Of a DNA stretch of 49,950 bases, positions 1 to 7,923 are shown piece by piece; positions within the stretch are counted from its first letter, which is position 1, and the number at the start of each line of letters is the position of its first letter. Made by a program: the position numbers and the translations under genes. Under the pieces are notes generated by a model that was not told the origin of the DNA, did not search any database, and saw nothing but the letters and a program-made list of their open reading frames with translations. Origin of the DNA: JABDPF01 sp037384065 (GTDB taxonomy: Bacteria; Pseudomonadota; Gammaproteobacteria; Xanthomonadales; SZUA-36); the NCBI GenBank assembly GCA_037384065.1, contig JARROJ010000029.1, positions 1-49,950 on the forward strand. Direction: 5' to 3'.

Positions 1-2
1 AG

Positions 3-71
3 ATCGCCATGTATGAGAAGTACCGGGCGTATTTCAGTTACGGATTCTATATCGCGAGAAAAACGGCATGA
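3..71 (+). CDS. C-terminal end of a protein cut by the window edge
   Basis: An open frame enters from the left edge and stops at TGA 69-71, giving about 22 residues that end in YGFYIARKTA. The stop lies only 7 bp before the start of the next gene, as in an operon. The tail is aromatic and basic, like the ends of several SAM-dependent methyltransferases, but it is too short to assign a family. It could also be a chance open frame. Confidence 0.45.
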   Translation: MAMYEKYRAYFSYGFYIARKTA

Positions 72-78
72 TCCGCGG

Positions 79-300
79 ATGAGGCATTTTTCGCTCCTGG
101 TTATCGTCGCGCTGCTTTCCGGTTGCGGCACGCCATTCACTTTTGAACCCACGTTCGAGCCCAACGAGATGGGCGCGCAGCAGCAATGCGCCAGCCATTC
201 CGCGAACCTGGCCCAGTACAATGCGTGCATGGAACGGGTCGATTCCGACTGGCGGGACTACGAGCGGCATCGCGATCAGCCCGAGCGGGATGGCGGCTGA
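79..300 (+). CDS. small putative lipoprotein of unknown function
   Basis: This encodes 73 residues. The start at 79 is chosen because it gives a short n-region (MRH), a hydrophobic stretch and a lipobox LLSGC with the cysteine near residue 16, typical of a lipidated protein exported to the envelope. The mature part is polar, with two cysteines about a dozen residues apart (QQQCASH and YNACME), and ends in a charged tail. No known domain is recognised. It follows the upstream gene end by 7 bp, which suggests cotranscription. A frame extending upstream to position 13 is possible but would bury the signal peptide. Confidence 0.6.
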   Translation: MRHFSLLVIVALLSGCGTPFTFEPTFEPNEMGAQQQCASHSANLAQYNACMERVDSDWRDYERHRDQPERDGG

Positions 301-322
301 TCACGCGGCGGTTTTTGGCCGC

Positions 323-351
323 TGCACTGTTGGCCGCGCTGCCGGTATAAT
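323..351 (+). promoter_or_regulatory. candidate promoter of the tRNA-Ile gene
   Basis: A perfect TATAAT lies at 346-351, about 55 bp before the mature tRNA 5' end. The hexamer 17 bp upstream (TGCACT) is a weak -35. This placement is typical for a stable RNA promoter, but the -35 match is poor. Confidence 0.4.
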
Positions 352-405
352 CCGGAATGCCATTCTGCGGTATCCGCTTTCCGGAACCGCGCCATGTCGC
401 GTCAC

Positions 406-482
406 GGGCCCTTAGCTCAGCTGGTTAGAGCAGTCGACTCATAATCGATTGGTCGTAGGTTCAAGTCCTACAGGGCCCACCA
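406..482 (+). tRNA. tRNA-Ile (CAU anticodon, lysidine type)
   Basis: A full cloverleaf can be drawn. The acceptor stem is GGGCCCT paired with AGGGCCC, the D stem GCTC/GAGC, the anticodon stem GTCGA/TCGAT with loop CTCATAA, and the T stem GTAGG/CCTAC, with an encoded CCA end. The anticodon is CAT. The body matches the bacterial tRNA-Ile2 pattern (TTAGCTCAG, ACTCATAATCG, TTGGTCG, TTCAAGTCC) rather than elongator or initiator Met tRNA. It therefore should be modified by TilS to lysidine at position 34 and read AUA. Its 3' part is duplicated directly downstream. Confidence 0.95.
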
Positions 483-580
483 TTTAACCCTATGAAAATT
501 ATCCGGTATTTCTGTTGGTCGTAGGTTCAAGTCCTACAGGGCCCACCATTTAACCCTATGAAAATTATCCGGTATTTCTG
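449..580 (+). repeat. exact 66-bp tandem duplication of the tRNA-Ile 3' end and its flank
   Basis: Bases 449-514 are repeated without mismatch at 515-580. Each unit contains the 34 bases from the last base of the anticodon stem to CCA, plus 32 bases of flank (ATTTAACCC to GGTATTTCTG). The second unit therefore holds a tRNA 3' half at 515-548 that cannot fold as a tRNA. The exact identity implies a recent event or conversion. It is either a slippage duplication or a scar of tyrosine-integrase activity, since these enzymes use tRNA 3' ends as attachment sites. No integrase gene is in the window. A 10-bp palindrome CTGTCGACAG (578-587) ends the second unit. Confidence 0.9.
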
Positions 581-590
581 TCGACAGGAA

Positions 591-633
591 GTATCAACTC
601 CCTTTATTTGAATTCGCGCACGTCTCAGCACCC
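591..633 (-). repeat. IS91-like 3'-end remnant, copy A (short)
   Basis: The block from GTATCAAC to GTCTCAGCAC (591-631) matches the outer 40 bases of copy C at 7924-7963 with one indel and few substitutions. Both share GAATTCGCGCACGT. Only this outer block is recognisable here. It starts 10 bp after the duplicated tRNA end. Strand is given by analogy with copy B, where the transposase fragment reads on the minus strand. Confidence 0.55.
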
Positions 634-681
634 GTTGTCTGGCGCGGACTGCCACGGCACTCGCTGGTGCACGGGTCTAGA

Positions 682-705
682 CACGGCGCGCGGACGCACG
701 CCGTG
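682..705 (-). terminator. possible terminator hairpin after the DUF3604 gene
   Basis: CACGGCG (682-688) pairs with CGCCGTG (699-705) around a 10-base loop, just downstream of the minus-strand stop at 724. No clear T run follows, so intrinsic termination is uncertain. Confidence 0.35.
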
Positions 706-723
706 CCGTCCATCGTTTGCGGC

Positions 724-2634
724 TCAGTCCGCCTCGTGCCAGATGGGTGAACCCCAGGCGCGCTCGACGATCTGGCGCTTGACGTCGTCGGCGTAGGTGA
801 CGCCCTCGCGGATCTCGTCGTAGAGCGTCCAGCGGGCGGTGGGCAGCTGCAGCACGCGCACGTAGTAGAAGGCCTGCTCCGCCGGGTCGTAGTCCGGGTC
901 GGTCCACGTGCCGCTGAGCTGCGGGCTGCCCTTCTCGGTGTTGAACTGGCCGGTTTCCAGGTCGATGGGCGCGTCGATGGGCTCCACCGTGCCGTCCTCG
1001 CGCAGGCGGTCGCCGGAGGCCACGACGTTGTAGACCGTGTCCTTCATCTCGCCGTCCTCGAGCCAGCCCTTGACGATCTGGATGCGGTCCAGGTTCGGGC
1101 CGTCCGGGTCCTTGGCCGCCCACACGAGCAACTGCGGCGCCGCGGTGCCCTGGTAGTCGGCGCCCATGGGCACGCCCTTGGCGTAGCCGTCGGTCACCAG
1201 CGCCTCGTAGGAATCGTAGGATTCGGCGAAACCCTGGCCGGCGAAGGCGCGAACCTTCAGCCGGGGCCCGCTGGTGGCGAAGGTCTCCTTCGCGGCCATC
1301 GCGTCCCAGATCGCGCCCCGGGTGTTGGAGGTGGCCCATACGCCGGTGATGGCGCCCGGGTTCGTATCCGCGATCCGCATTTCACCTTCCAGGACATTCT
1401 TGGACCGGGCCTCGGCGGCGCGGTCCGTGAGGCCGTGGCTGCCGACGCGGTAGTTGTCCTCGGCGACGTTGCCGGGGCTGCCGTTGTGGTTGTCGGTGCC
1501 GCCGACGAAGCCGTACTTGAACGGATTGATGCCCAGGTCGGCCTTGTACTTCAGGCCGCGGCCCAGGCCGTAGCGCACGAAGTTCTGCTTCATGAGCACG
1601 CGGTCGTTGTAGTCGGCGATGGTCAGGGCGTTCTCGAAGTCGGCGAACTCGTCCGCCTGCCAGAACTGCGGCACCACTTCCGAGTTGCCCTTCACCTGCA
1701 TCATCTCGATGAGCGGCTCCATGCTGGCGCGGACCTGCACGTAGTCCTCGGTGATGGGCCCGCCGGAGAGGGTCGCCTCCGGAAAGTCCAGCCCCTTGCT
1801 TTCGTTGGCGTTGTGCGGCATTGCGAAGAGCTGGCGGCCCTGGTCGCGCTGCGCCTGCATCCACGCCCAGAGGTCTTCGGGGTCGGCGCTCTCGTTGGAA
1901 GAGAACGGGACCTCCGGAACGTTGGCGTCGCGGAACAGTACGTTGCGGTGCAGGTTGGCGCCACCGGGCGCCGACGTCCACTCGTAACCATGGATGGTGG
2001 TGAAGGTGCCGGGTTCGTAATGGGCCTCAGTGGCCTCGGCGTTCTTCTGCCAGGTGCTCTTGATGGCCGCCTGCCCCTGGAAGAACGGTGGGTGGGGGTC
2101 GCCGCCGCCGGCCAGCGGTTCGAGCACGTACTTGCCGTAAAGCCCGAGCGCGGTCTCGAGGTCTTCCGCCTCGCGGAAGGACTTCGCCACCGGGTCGTCG
2201 TAGCCCGGCGCGCCGGGGTTCATCAGGCTGTAGGCCTCGCCCATGAACTCGGAATGGTCGGTGACGGCGACGAAGTCCAGGGGCCGCTTTATGCGGTGCG
2301 GGCGACCGTTGACCATCACTTCCTCGCCCTTGCCGAAGCGGTAGGCATCGTCGGGCGTGAGCCGGTTGCCGCCGATGAACGCGTCCATCGAAACGCCGGT
2401 GTGCAGGTGCGTCTCGCCGAAGAAGGCCTCTTTCAGCGGGTAGCGTGGCGCTGCGGCCTCTTTTTCCGCCACGGTCATCGGCGCCGGCGTCGCCTGCGCC
2501 GCCGGTTCCTGGGCCTGCGGGGATACGGCCTTCGCGGCCTCGTCGTTGTCGCTTCGGGCAGCGGCGTCCGGGGTGTCGTTTCCGCAACCCGTGAGTGCAA
2601 GCACGAGAACCAGCGCGATCGACCCTATCTTCAT
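724..2634 (-). CDS. DUF3604 domain-containing lipoprotein
   Basis: This encodes 636 residues. The start is supported by GGAGG six bases upstream. A signal peptide with lipobox LALTGC (Cys17) is followed by an Ala/Gln-rich linker to about residue 60. The rest is a DUF3604 domain. It has metal-site-like motifs of the PHP type: GETHLHTG (His76, His78), AVTDHSEF (Asp126, His127), a later MPHNANES and GGTDNHNG. Family members are envelope or periplasmic proteins of unknown substrate with a presumed metal-dependent hydrolase fold. A metallo-hydrolase role is inferred. The gene stands alone between IS91-like remnants A and B. Confidence 0.88.
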   Translation of the reverse strand: MKIGSIALVLVLALTGCGNDTPDAAARSDNDEAAKAVSPQAQEPAAQATPAPMTVAEKEAAAPRYPLKEAFFGETHLHTGVSMDAFIGGNRLTPDDAYRFGKGEEVMVNGRPHRIKRPLDFVAVTDHSEFMGEAYSLMNPGAPGYDDPVAKSFREAEDLETALGLYGKYVLEPLAGGGDPHPPFFQGQAAIKSTWQKNAEATEAHYEPGTFTTIHGYEWTSAPGGANLHRNVLFRDANVPEVPFSSNESADPEDLWAWMQAQRDQGRQLFAMPHNANESKGLDFPEATLSGGPITEDYVQVRASMEPLIEMMQVKGNSEVVPQFWQADEFADFENALTIADYNDRVLMKQNFVRYGLGRGLKYKADLGINPFKYGFVGGTDNHNGSPGNVAEDNYRVGSHGLTDRAAEARSKNVLEGEMRIADTNPGAITGVWATSNTRGAIWDAMAAKETFATSGPRLKVRAFAGQGFAESYDSYEALVTDGYAKGVPMGADYQGTAAPQLLVWAAKDPDGPNLDRIQIVKGWLEDGEMKDTVYNVVASGDRLREDGTVEPIDAPIDLETGQFNTEKGSPQLSGTWTDPDYDPAEQAFYYVRVLQLPTARWTLYDEIREGVTYADDVKRQIVERAWGSPIWHEAD

Positions 2635-2669
2635 GACGTTCCTCCAAGTGGGAAGCAGAAAAACCTTTC

Positions 2670-2698
2670 AGTATAACAAGCCTATTGAACGTGCGTAA
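2670..2698 (-). promoter_or_regulatory. extended -10 promoter for the DUF3604 gene
   Basis: On the minus strand there is TGTTATACT, an extended -10 with TATACT at 2675-2670. A 17-bp spacer separates it from TTACGC (2698-2693). It ends 36 bp before the ATG. The outer edge of repeat copy B (2702) lies only 4 bp beyond the -35, so the element inserted right behind this promoter or supplied part of it. Confidence 0.5.
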
Positions 2699-2701
2699 AA
2701 A

Positions 2702-3125
2702 GTATAAACCACCTTTTTCAGAATTCGCGCACAACACGGATGACGAGGTCATCGCGCGCGTCGTCGGGGCGTCTGACCGCATCATCGACTGAACGGTTCG
2801 TGCATCGCCCAGACTTCTGCCGTCGCAGCATCTGACGGTCAGCCAGCCCGGCCTCGATCACGCAATGCCCGAACAGCAGCCAAATCATCCCCCGGGTGAA
2901 CCCGCCCACGGACATCGACTCAGCCGCGGCGTGCTCTCGCCGCGCGCCGGCGGCGCGCGTTCCGTTCTGCCGATCAGGGCTTCGTGCCGGTGCACAGGAC
3001 CCGGAATCATCGCGATCAGCGGCGGATCCTCGATGCAGGCGATGACCCGGAGTGTGCTACCGCATGGCGGGCAGGACGTGATGTCAATGGCGAAGACCTC
3101 ATCGAGCGGGATCCGCCCGGCCCTG
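2702..3125 (-). mobile_element. decayed IS91-like element, copy B (3' end with transposase tail)
   Basis: This covers most of the 490-bp gap between the DUF3604 gene and kup. The part 2702 to about 2952 aligns with copy C (7924-8143). They share the outer GTAT(A/C)AAC, GAATTCGCGCAC, GAACGGYTCGTGCATCG, CCTCGATCA and AAATCATCCC blocks. Copy B has an extra 15 bases near 2827-2841 and a longer segment around 2733-2790. The part above 2885 encodes an IS91-family transposase C-terminus. The element is cut exactly at the kup stop codon, so only the 3' end is left. Confidence 0.6.
2885..3115 (-). pseudogene. IS91-family transposase, C-terminal fragment
   Basis: An ATG-less open frame of 76 codons on the minus strand runs from just below the kup stop to TGA at 2887-2885. 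It reads RIPLDEVFAIDITSCPPCGS followed by TLRVIACIEDPPLIAMI, then a tail with RAPPARGE. The pattern [KR]xxxVFxIDIxxCPxCGxxLRxIACIEDPxxI is the C-terminal zinc-ribbon end of IS91-type (Y2 rolling-circle) transposases. The N-terminal HUH/Y2 catalytic part is absent. By comparison with copy C, whose frame ends LQLS then TGA, the original stop here has mutated TGA to CGA and reading continues about 11 codons. Family recognition is from memory of the motif. Confidence 0.65.
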
Positions 3126-5069
3126 TCAGATGCCCACGTGCAGCCCCACGTTCATGATCTGGTCGGAGGGAATCTGGTAGCGAGCGGTTGCATCCTCGGT
3201 ATTGGCCGCCATGAACGCGAACAGCTTGTCCCGCCACAAGACCATGCCGTGGCGCTTGCGCCCGGCCACCATGTCCACGTGACCGACGAAATAGTGGATC
3301 TGGTCGAGGTCCAGCGATAACCCGAGTTCATTGCAGGCGGCAATGTCGGAGGGAATATTCGGGCCCTGCATGAACCCGTAACGAAGCACCAGACGATAAA
3401 AACCGTCGTCCAGCATGGTCAGCTCGATTCGCTCGTCCGCCTCGGTTTTCGGCACAGGTTCGACGATGACCGTGACCAGGATCACCTTTTCGTGCACGCC
3501 GCCGATGTGCCTGACGAGCTTCTGCAGGGCCGGCGGCGTCTGTTCCAGGCGGCCGGTGAAGAAAACCGCCGCGCCCGGCAGACGCGGCACGCCCTCAGCC
3601 GACAGCCGGCCTATGAACGTCTCGATCTTGGGTGTCATGTGGGCAATGCGCTTGGACAGCAGGGTCGAGCCCGTGCGCCAGGTCGTCATCAGGGTGAACA
3701 ACACAAGCCCGATCACCAGTGGCAGCCAGCCGCCATGCGGAATGGTCAGCAGATTGGCCCCCAGGTATCCGAGATCAATCACCAGGAACCCGAGCAGGAA
3801 CGTCAGGGCCGACGATACCTTCCAGCCGCCGCGCTCACGTGCGACGTAATACGCGAGCATGGTGGTCACCACCATGGTGGAATTGACCGCCACGCCGTAC
3901 GCGGCCGCCAGGTTGCCCGAGGATCGAAACGCCAGGACCAGGCTCACGGCTGCGATCATCAGGATCCAGTTCACGCCCGGCATGTAAATCTGACCCCGGG
4001 CCTCGGCCGATGTTTGCTCGACCTTGAGCCGCGGCAGCAGGCCCAGTTGAATGGCCTGGCGGGTCAGCGAATAGGCTCCGGTGATGACCGCCTGGCTGGC
4101 GATGCATGTCGCCGCGGTGGCAAGCAGGATCAGGGGGTAGACACCCCATTGCGGCGCCAGGTGGAAGAAAGGATGCAGCGCGCCGCCCGGGTCGGAGATC
4201 AACAGCGCCCCCTGGCCGAAGTAATTGAGCAGAAGCGCCGGCAGAACGAAGCCGAACCAGACCAGCCGAATCGGCCGTCGGCCGAAATGGCCGAGGTCTG
4301 CGTAGAGCGCCTCGCCACCGGTCGCCACCAGGAATACCGCGTACATTGCCGCGTAACCGGGCAGTCCATTGGCGGCGAAATAGCGGAGTGCGTGACGCGG
4401 ATCGACCGCCTGCAGGACTTCGGGCGCCTGCACGATACCCCGAATACCGAGGACGGCCAGCACCGCAAACCACACCAGCGTCAGCGGACCGAACACCGCT
4501 CCCACGCGCGCTGTCCCGTGCTTCTGAACGGCAAAAAGCCCCAGCAGCACGGCGACGGTGATCGGGATCACGTAGTGATGCAGGCTCGGCGCCGCGACCT
4601 GTAAGCCTTCGATGGCGCTGAGCACCGAAATCGCCGGCGTGATCATCGCTCCGCCGTACAGCATCGAGGCGCCCAGCACCCCCAGCAGGATCAACAGGCG
4701 CCGGCGCATCCGCTCCTGGTTCCGGTCCGGCCGAAGCAGCGCCAGCAACGCGAAAATTCCGCCTTCTCCGCGGTTGTCCGCCCGCAGGATGAAAACCATG
4801 TATTTCAGCGAGATCACCAGCACCAGGGTCCAGAAAATCAGTGACAGGATTCCCAGAACGTTCTCGGGGTTCACCGGCAGTGGATGTGCGCCCGCGAAAC
4901 TCTCCCGCAGGGCATAGATCGGACTGGTGCCGATGTCACCGTAAACCACGCCGAGCACGGCCAGAGCCAGCAGGGCGAACGGTTGATCGTGTGGCGCGGC
5001 GGGCGGCGCGGCTTCCAGCGCCTGCTTCTGCGCATCACGCCCCAGCTTTCTTGTCACCCGATCGTTCAT
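3126..5069 (-). CDS. kup: Kup-family low-affinity potassium transporter
   Basis: This encodes 647 residues, close to the usual 620-650. It is an inner-membrane K+ uptake system driven by proton symport. The conserved N-terminal GDIGTSPIYALRESF (residues 44-58) and about 12 hydrophobic segments up to residue 450 are visible. They are followed by the typical soluble C-terminal domain, which includes GRLSAEGVPRLPGAAVFFTG and ends in VGLHVGI. The N-terminus carries an Ala/Pro-rich leader of about 30 residues before the first membrane segment. No strong ribosome site precedes the ATG. The stop directly abuts the IS91-like remnant. A 240-bp intergenic stretch with no feature I recognise separates it from the APC permease gene upstream. 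Confidence 0.93.
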   Translation of the reverse strand: MNDRVTRKLGRDAQKQALEAAPPAAPHDQPFALLALAVLGVVYGDIGTSPIYALRESFAGAHPLPVNPENVLGILSLIFWTLVLVISLKYMVFILRADNRGEGGIFALLALLRPDRNQERMRRRLLILLGVLGASMLYGGAMITPAISVLSAIEGLQVAAPSLHHYVIPITVAVLLGLFAVQKHGTARVGAVFGPLTLVWFAVLAVLGIRGIVQAPEVLQAVDPRHALRYFAANGLPGYAAMYAVFLVATGGEALYADLGHFGRRPIRLVWFGFVLPALLLNYFGQGALLISDPGGALHPFFHLAPQWGVYPLILLATAATCIASQAVITGAYSLTRQAIQLGLLPRLKVEQTSAEARGQIYMPGVNWILMIAAVSLVLAFRSSGNLAAAYGVAVNSTMVVTTMLAYYVARERGGWKVSSALTFLLGFLVIDLGYLGANLLTIPHGGWLPLVIGLVLFTLMTTWRTGSTLLSKRIAHMTPKIETFIGRLSAEGVPRLPGAAVFFTGRLEQTPPALQKLVRHIGGVHEKVILVTVIVEPVPKTEADERIELTMLDDGFYRLVLRYGFMQGPNIPSDIAACNELGLSLDLDQIHYFVGHVDMVAGRKRHGMVLWRDKLFAFMAANTEDATARYQIPSDQIMNVGLHVGI

Positions 5070-5309
5070 TTCTGATGCAGCGGGGCGGAAGGATTCGGAG
5101 CCAGTAGACCCCGGACGCCCTCAGGATACCGGGAGCGCTCATTCGATGGCCAATGGCTGATCACCCGAAGCATCCCGTATGCGCCAGCGTTGACGCGAGC
5201 GTATCCGCCCGAAGGCATCGAACACAGGCGCTTCTCTTGCATGTCGCACTCCAACCGGGTTGATTTTGCGTGGATTTTCGCCGCTTCGCCTGACCAGCAA
5301 GCGCCGTGC

Positions 5310-6581
5310 TCAATCCTCTTCCAGGCGCACGTGCCGCAGTATGAAAGGGCGGCCGAACACCGCGATAATGACGAGCAATCCGAGCAAAGCCAGCGCCATG
5401 GGGTCGGTCCGTACCAGACGCACCACCAGGGCCCCGCAGGCCAGGACTCCGGTGAGGGCTCCGAAGCCAGTGACGATGCGCAGGCCCGCTTTCTGCCGGA
5501 AAGCCAGGCCGCAGACGACGCAAAAAGTAAACAGGAACGCCAGGCTGGCGGCCTCGACAAGCGTCGTGAGCGAACCGATTGCGGCGAGCAGCGCAGCCGA
5601 CGCACCCAGGCCGACGACCGCCCGGTCCGGCACGCCCCGGGCATTGCGGTGATCGAGCGCCGCCGGCAACTCGTCGTCCTCGGCCACGGTGTGGGCCAGC
5701 CGGGCCGTTGCAAACAACGTGGCATTGATCGCAGAACCGGTCGAAAAGGCCGCCGCCACCGTCACGACCCAGAGGCCCGCCGTGCCGAACGCCTGCCGGC
5801 CGGCAATGGCCAGGGCGACCTCCTCGTGCGCCACCACCTGATCCGCACCGACCAGCATCGCGGTGCCCAGCGCAACGAGCACGTAAACTCCGATGACCAC
5901 GACGATGGCGGAAAGCACCGCGAGCGGCAGCGTTTTGCGTGGCGCGCGGATGTCGTCGTAATCGTAGGTCAATAACTGGAAGCCCTCGTAGGCCATGAAC
6001 ACGGACGCCGCCCCAAACAGCGCCGCCGGGATGCCGGCGTCCGTCACGCCTCGCGAAAGCAGTGCCGGCTGCCAGTGGCTGACTCCATAGCTCGCCAGGC
6101 CCACCAGCACAACCAGCTTGAACCAGACCAGGAACACCTCGACGCCTCCGGCCTCGCCCACCCCCCTGAGATTCAGGACGACGAACAGGGCCACGATGGC
6201 CACTGCCACCAGGCGCGGAAACCAGGGGCCGAGGCCGGCAACGTGACCGAGGTACTGGCCGAAGGTAAAGGCGTAAACCGCGTTGGTCAGAACGTAACCC
6301 ACGATCAACACCCATGAAAGGCTTCCCGCGAAGCCCATGGCGTCGATTTTCCTGAGGAAGGTGAATGCGCCGCCGCCTTCACCGTACAGAGCCGCCAGCT
6401 TGACGTAACTGTATCCTGCCGCCAGGGCGATCAGCCCCGCCGCGGTGAAGCTGAGCCAGGCCCACGGTCCGGCGATGGCCACGACGACGCCGAGCGTCGA
6501 GAAGATACCACCGCCGATCATGCCCCCGACGGCCATGGACCAGGTGCTGTTGAAGCCGAGCTTGGACTGTTTGTTGTTCAT
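5310..6581 (-). CDS. APC-superfamily amino acid permease
   Basis: This encodes 423 residues with about 12 membrane spans. The first span carries the APC signature GGMIGGGIFSTLG (residues 19-31), the substrate and Na+ site region of LeuT-fold transporters. Helix 6 includes FMAYEGFQLLTYDYDDI, as in APC/YhdG-like permeases. It should import or exchange an amino acid or related amine, but the substrate cannot be read from sequence. It lies on the same strand as kup, 240 bp upstream, with no Shine-Dalgarno visible. It may be a separate transcription unit. Divergent from the MFS gene, with 145 bp between. Confidence 0.85.
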   Translation of the reverse strand: MNNKQSKLGFNSTWSMAVGGMIGGGIFSTLGVVVAIAGPWAWLSFTAAGLIALAAGYSYVKLAALYGEGGGAFTFLRKIDAMGFAGSLSWVLIVGYVLTNAVYAFTFGQYLGHVAGLGPWFPRLVAVAIVALFVVLNLRGVGEAGGVEVFLVWFKLVVLVGLASYGVSHWQPALLSRGVTDAGIPAALFGAASVFMAYEGFQLLTYDYDDIRAPRKTLPLAVLSAIVVVIGVYVLVALGTAMLVGADQVVAHEEVALAIAGRQAFGTAGLWVVTVAAAFSTGSAINATLFATARLAHTVAEDDELPAALDHRNARGVPDRAVVGLGASAALLAAIGSLTTLVEAASLAFLFTFCVVCGLAFRQKAGLRIVTGFGALTGVLACGALVVRLVRTDPMALALLGLLVIIAVFGRPFILRHVRLEED

Positions 6582-6726
6582 GCGGCGTTAATCCACATTA
6601 TAGAGCGTCAGGTCTAAGCGGTCCCTTCATCCACAAAAGGGCGCCTGTTACACTGGCCAACAGATTCGTCCCGTCAGGCTGTCGAGCCTGCGGGCGTGCC
6701 AGTTTTCTGAACGGCTTTCTCTGAAC

Positions 6727-7920
6727 GTGAATTCCGCCTCTACCAACACCGGGGCTCCTTCCGGCCCGCGCGGCCTGGTACCGATCATCGCCCTGACGAC
6801 GATGGTGGGTCCGTTCACGATCGACACCTACCTGCCGTCGTTTCCGGATATCGCTGCCGATTTCGGTGTCGACCTGGCCGCCATGGCCCAGACCCTGAGC
6901 GTCTATCTGGTGGCCTTTGCGGTAACCACCCTGATGTGGGGCCCGCTGGCGGATTCTTTTGGACGGCGCCGCGTCGTGCTGGGCGCGATGCTGCTTTACG
7001 TGATCACTTCCTTTGGCTGTGCCTTTGCCGACAACTTCTCCCATCTGCTGATTCTGCGCCTGCTCCAGGGCATGGCCGCGAGCGGCGGCATCGTCATCGC
7101 CCGCGCCGTGGTCCGGGACGTTTACGAAGGCGCGAACGCCCGGCGCGCCATGGCGCAGGTGATGATGATGTTCGCGCTGGCCCCGGCCGCGGCGCCCATC
7201 ATTGGAGGCTGGCTGCACGAATGGCTCGGTTGGCGGTCCGTCTTTCATTTCCTGGCCATCTACGGCATCGCGACGACCGTCCTGATGCTGTGGGTGCTGC
7301 CGGAAACGCATCCGCCGGAACGGCGTCAACCCATCCACCCGCGATCCGTCGCCGGAAATTATGCGATGGCGCTTCGCAACGGGCGCTTTCTGACCCTGGT
7401 GCTGACGTTCTGCTTTCTGTTCGGTGGGCTCTTTCTGTACATCGTGGGGTCGCCGGCGATCATCTTCGATCACCTCGGCCTGGGCGCCAACCACTTCGCC
7501 GTTCAGTTTGTGCCGATGGTGGCCGGAGTCATGTCCGGATCCTGGCTGGCCGGCCGGCTTTCAGCGCGCATCGAACCGGCGCATACCGTCGGCGCGGCGA
7601 TGGCGCTGGGTGGATTGGCGGTGCTGCTCAACCTCGCTCAGGCCTGGACGCTGGCGCCAAGCCCCTGGACCGTGGTGGGGCCGGTGGTCCTCTATGCTTT
7701 CGCGGTATCCGTCTCCATGCCGAACCTGACCGTCATGGCGCTGGACTGCTTCCCGCGCAACCGCGGAATGGCCTCCGCGGTGCAGGCCTTCGTGCAGATG
7801 AACATGAATGCGCTGATCGCCTCGCTGGTCATGCCCATCGTGGCGCCGTCGCTCATGTACTTTGCGCTCGCGCAGGGCGCTTTCCTGCTGCTCTCGGCGC
7901 TGCTCTGGTGGCGTGGATAG
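6727..7920 (+). CDS. Bcr/CflA-type MFS multidrug exporter
   Basis: This encodes 397 residues from a GTG start, chosen because helix 1 (PIIALTTMVGPFTIDTYLPS) begins about 18 residues in. Twelve membrane segments are expected. The Bcr/CflA hallmarks are visible: DTYLPSFPDIAADF in helix 1, motif A in the GPLADSFGRRRVVLGA loop, and RLLQGMAASGGIVIARAVVRD in helices 4-5. The family exports drugs or metabolites by proton antiport; the substrate here is unknown. No neighbour suggests a regulator. The stop codon is followed within 4 bp by repeat copy C, so the element sits directly behind the gene. Confidence 0.88.
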   Translation: MNSASTNTGAPSGPRGLVPIIALTTMVGPFTIDTYLPSFPDIAADFGVDLAAMAQTLSVYLVAFAVTTLMWGPLADSFGRRRVVLGAMLLYVITSFGCAFADNFSHLLILRLLQGMAASGGIVIARAVVRDVYEGANARRAMAQVMMMFALAPAAAPIIGGWLHEWLGWRSVFHFLAIYGIATTVLMLWVLPETHPPERRQPIHPRSVAGNYAMALRNGRFLTLVLTFCFLFGGLFLYIVGSPAIIFDHLGLGANHFAVQFVPMVAGVMSGSWLAGRLSARIEPAHTVGAAMALGGLAVLLNLAQAWTLAPSPWTVVGPVVLYAFAVSVSMPNLTVMALDCFPRNRGMASAVQAFVQMNMNALIASLVMPIVAPSLMYFALAQGAFLLLSALLWWRG

Positions 7921-7923
7921 GAC

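Noticed and set aside
1435..2676. Long plus-strand open frame opposite the DUF3604 gene
   Set aside because: It is a GC-rich shadow with a Val/Ala/His-rich translation and no domain. The opposite strand has a clear lipoprotein with known motifs.
5070..5309. Open reverse frame in the 240-bp gap between kup and the APC gene (a possible transposon or gene remnant)
   Set aside because: No motif could be recognised, there is no start with a ribosome site, and it shows no similarity to the repeats at 591, 2702 or 7924.
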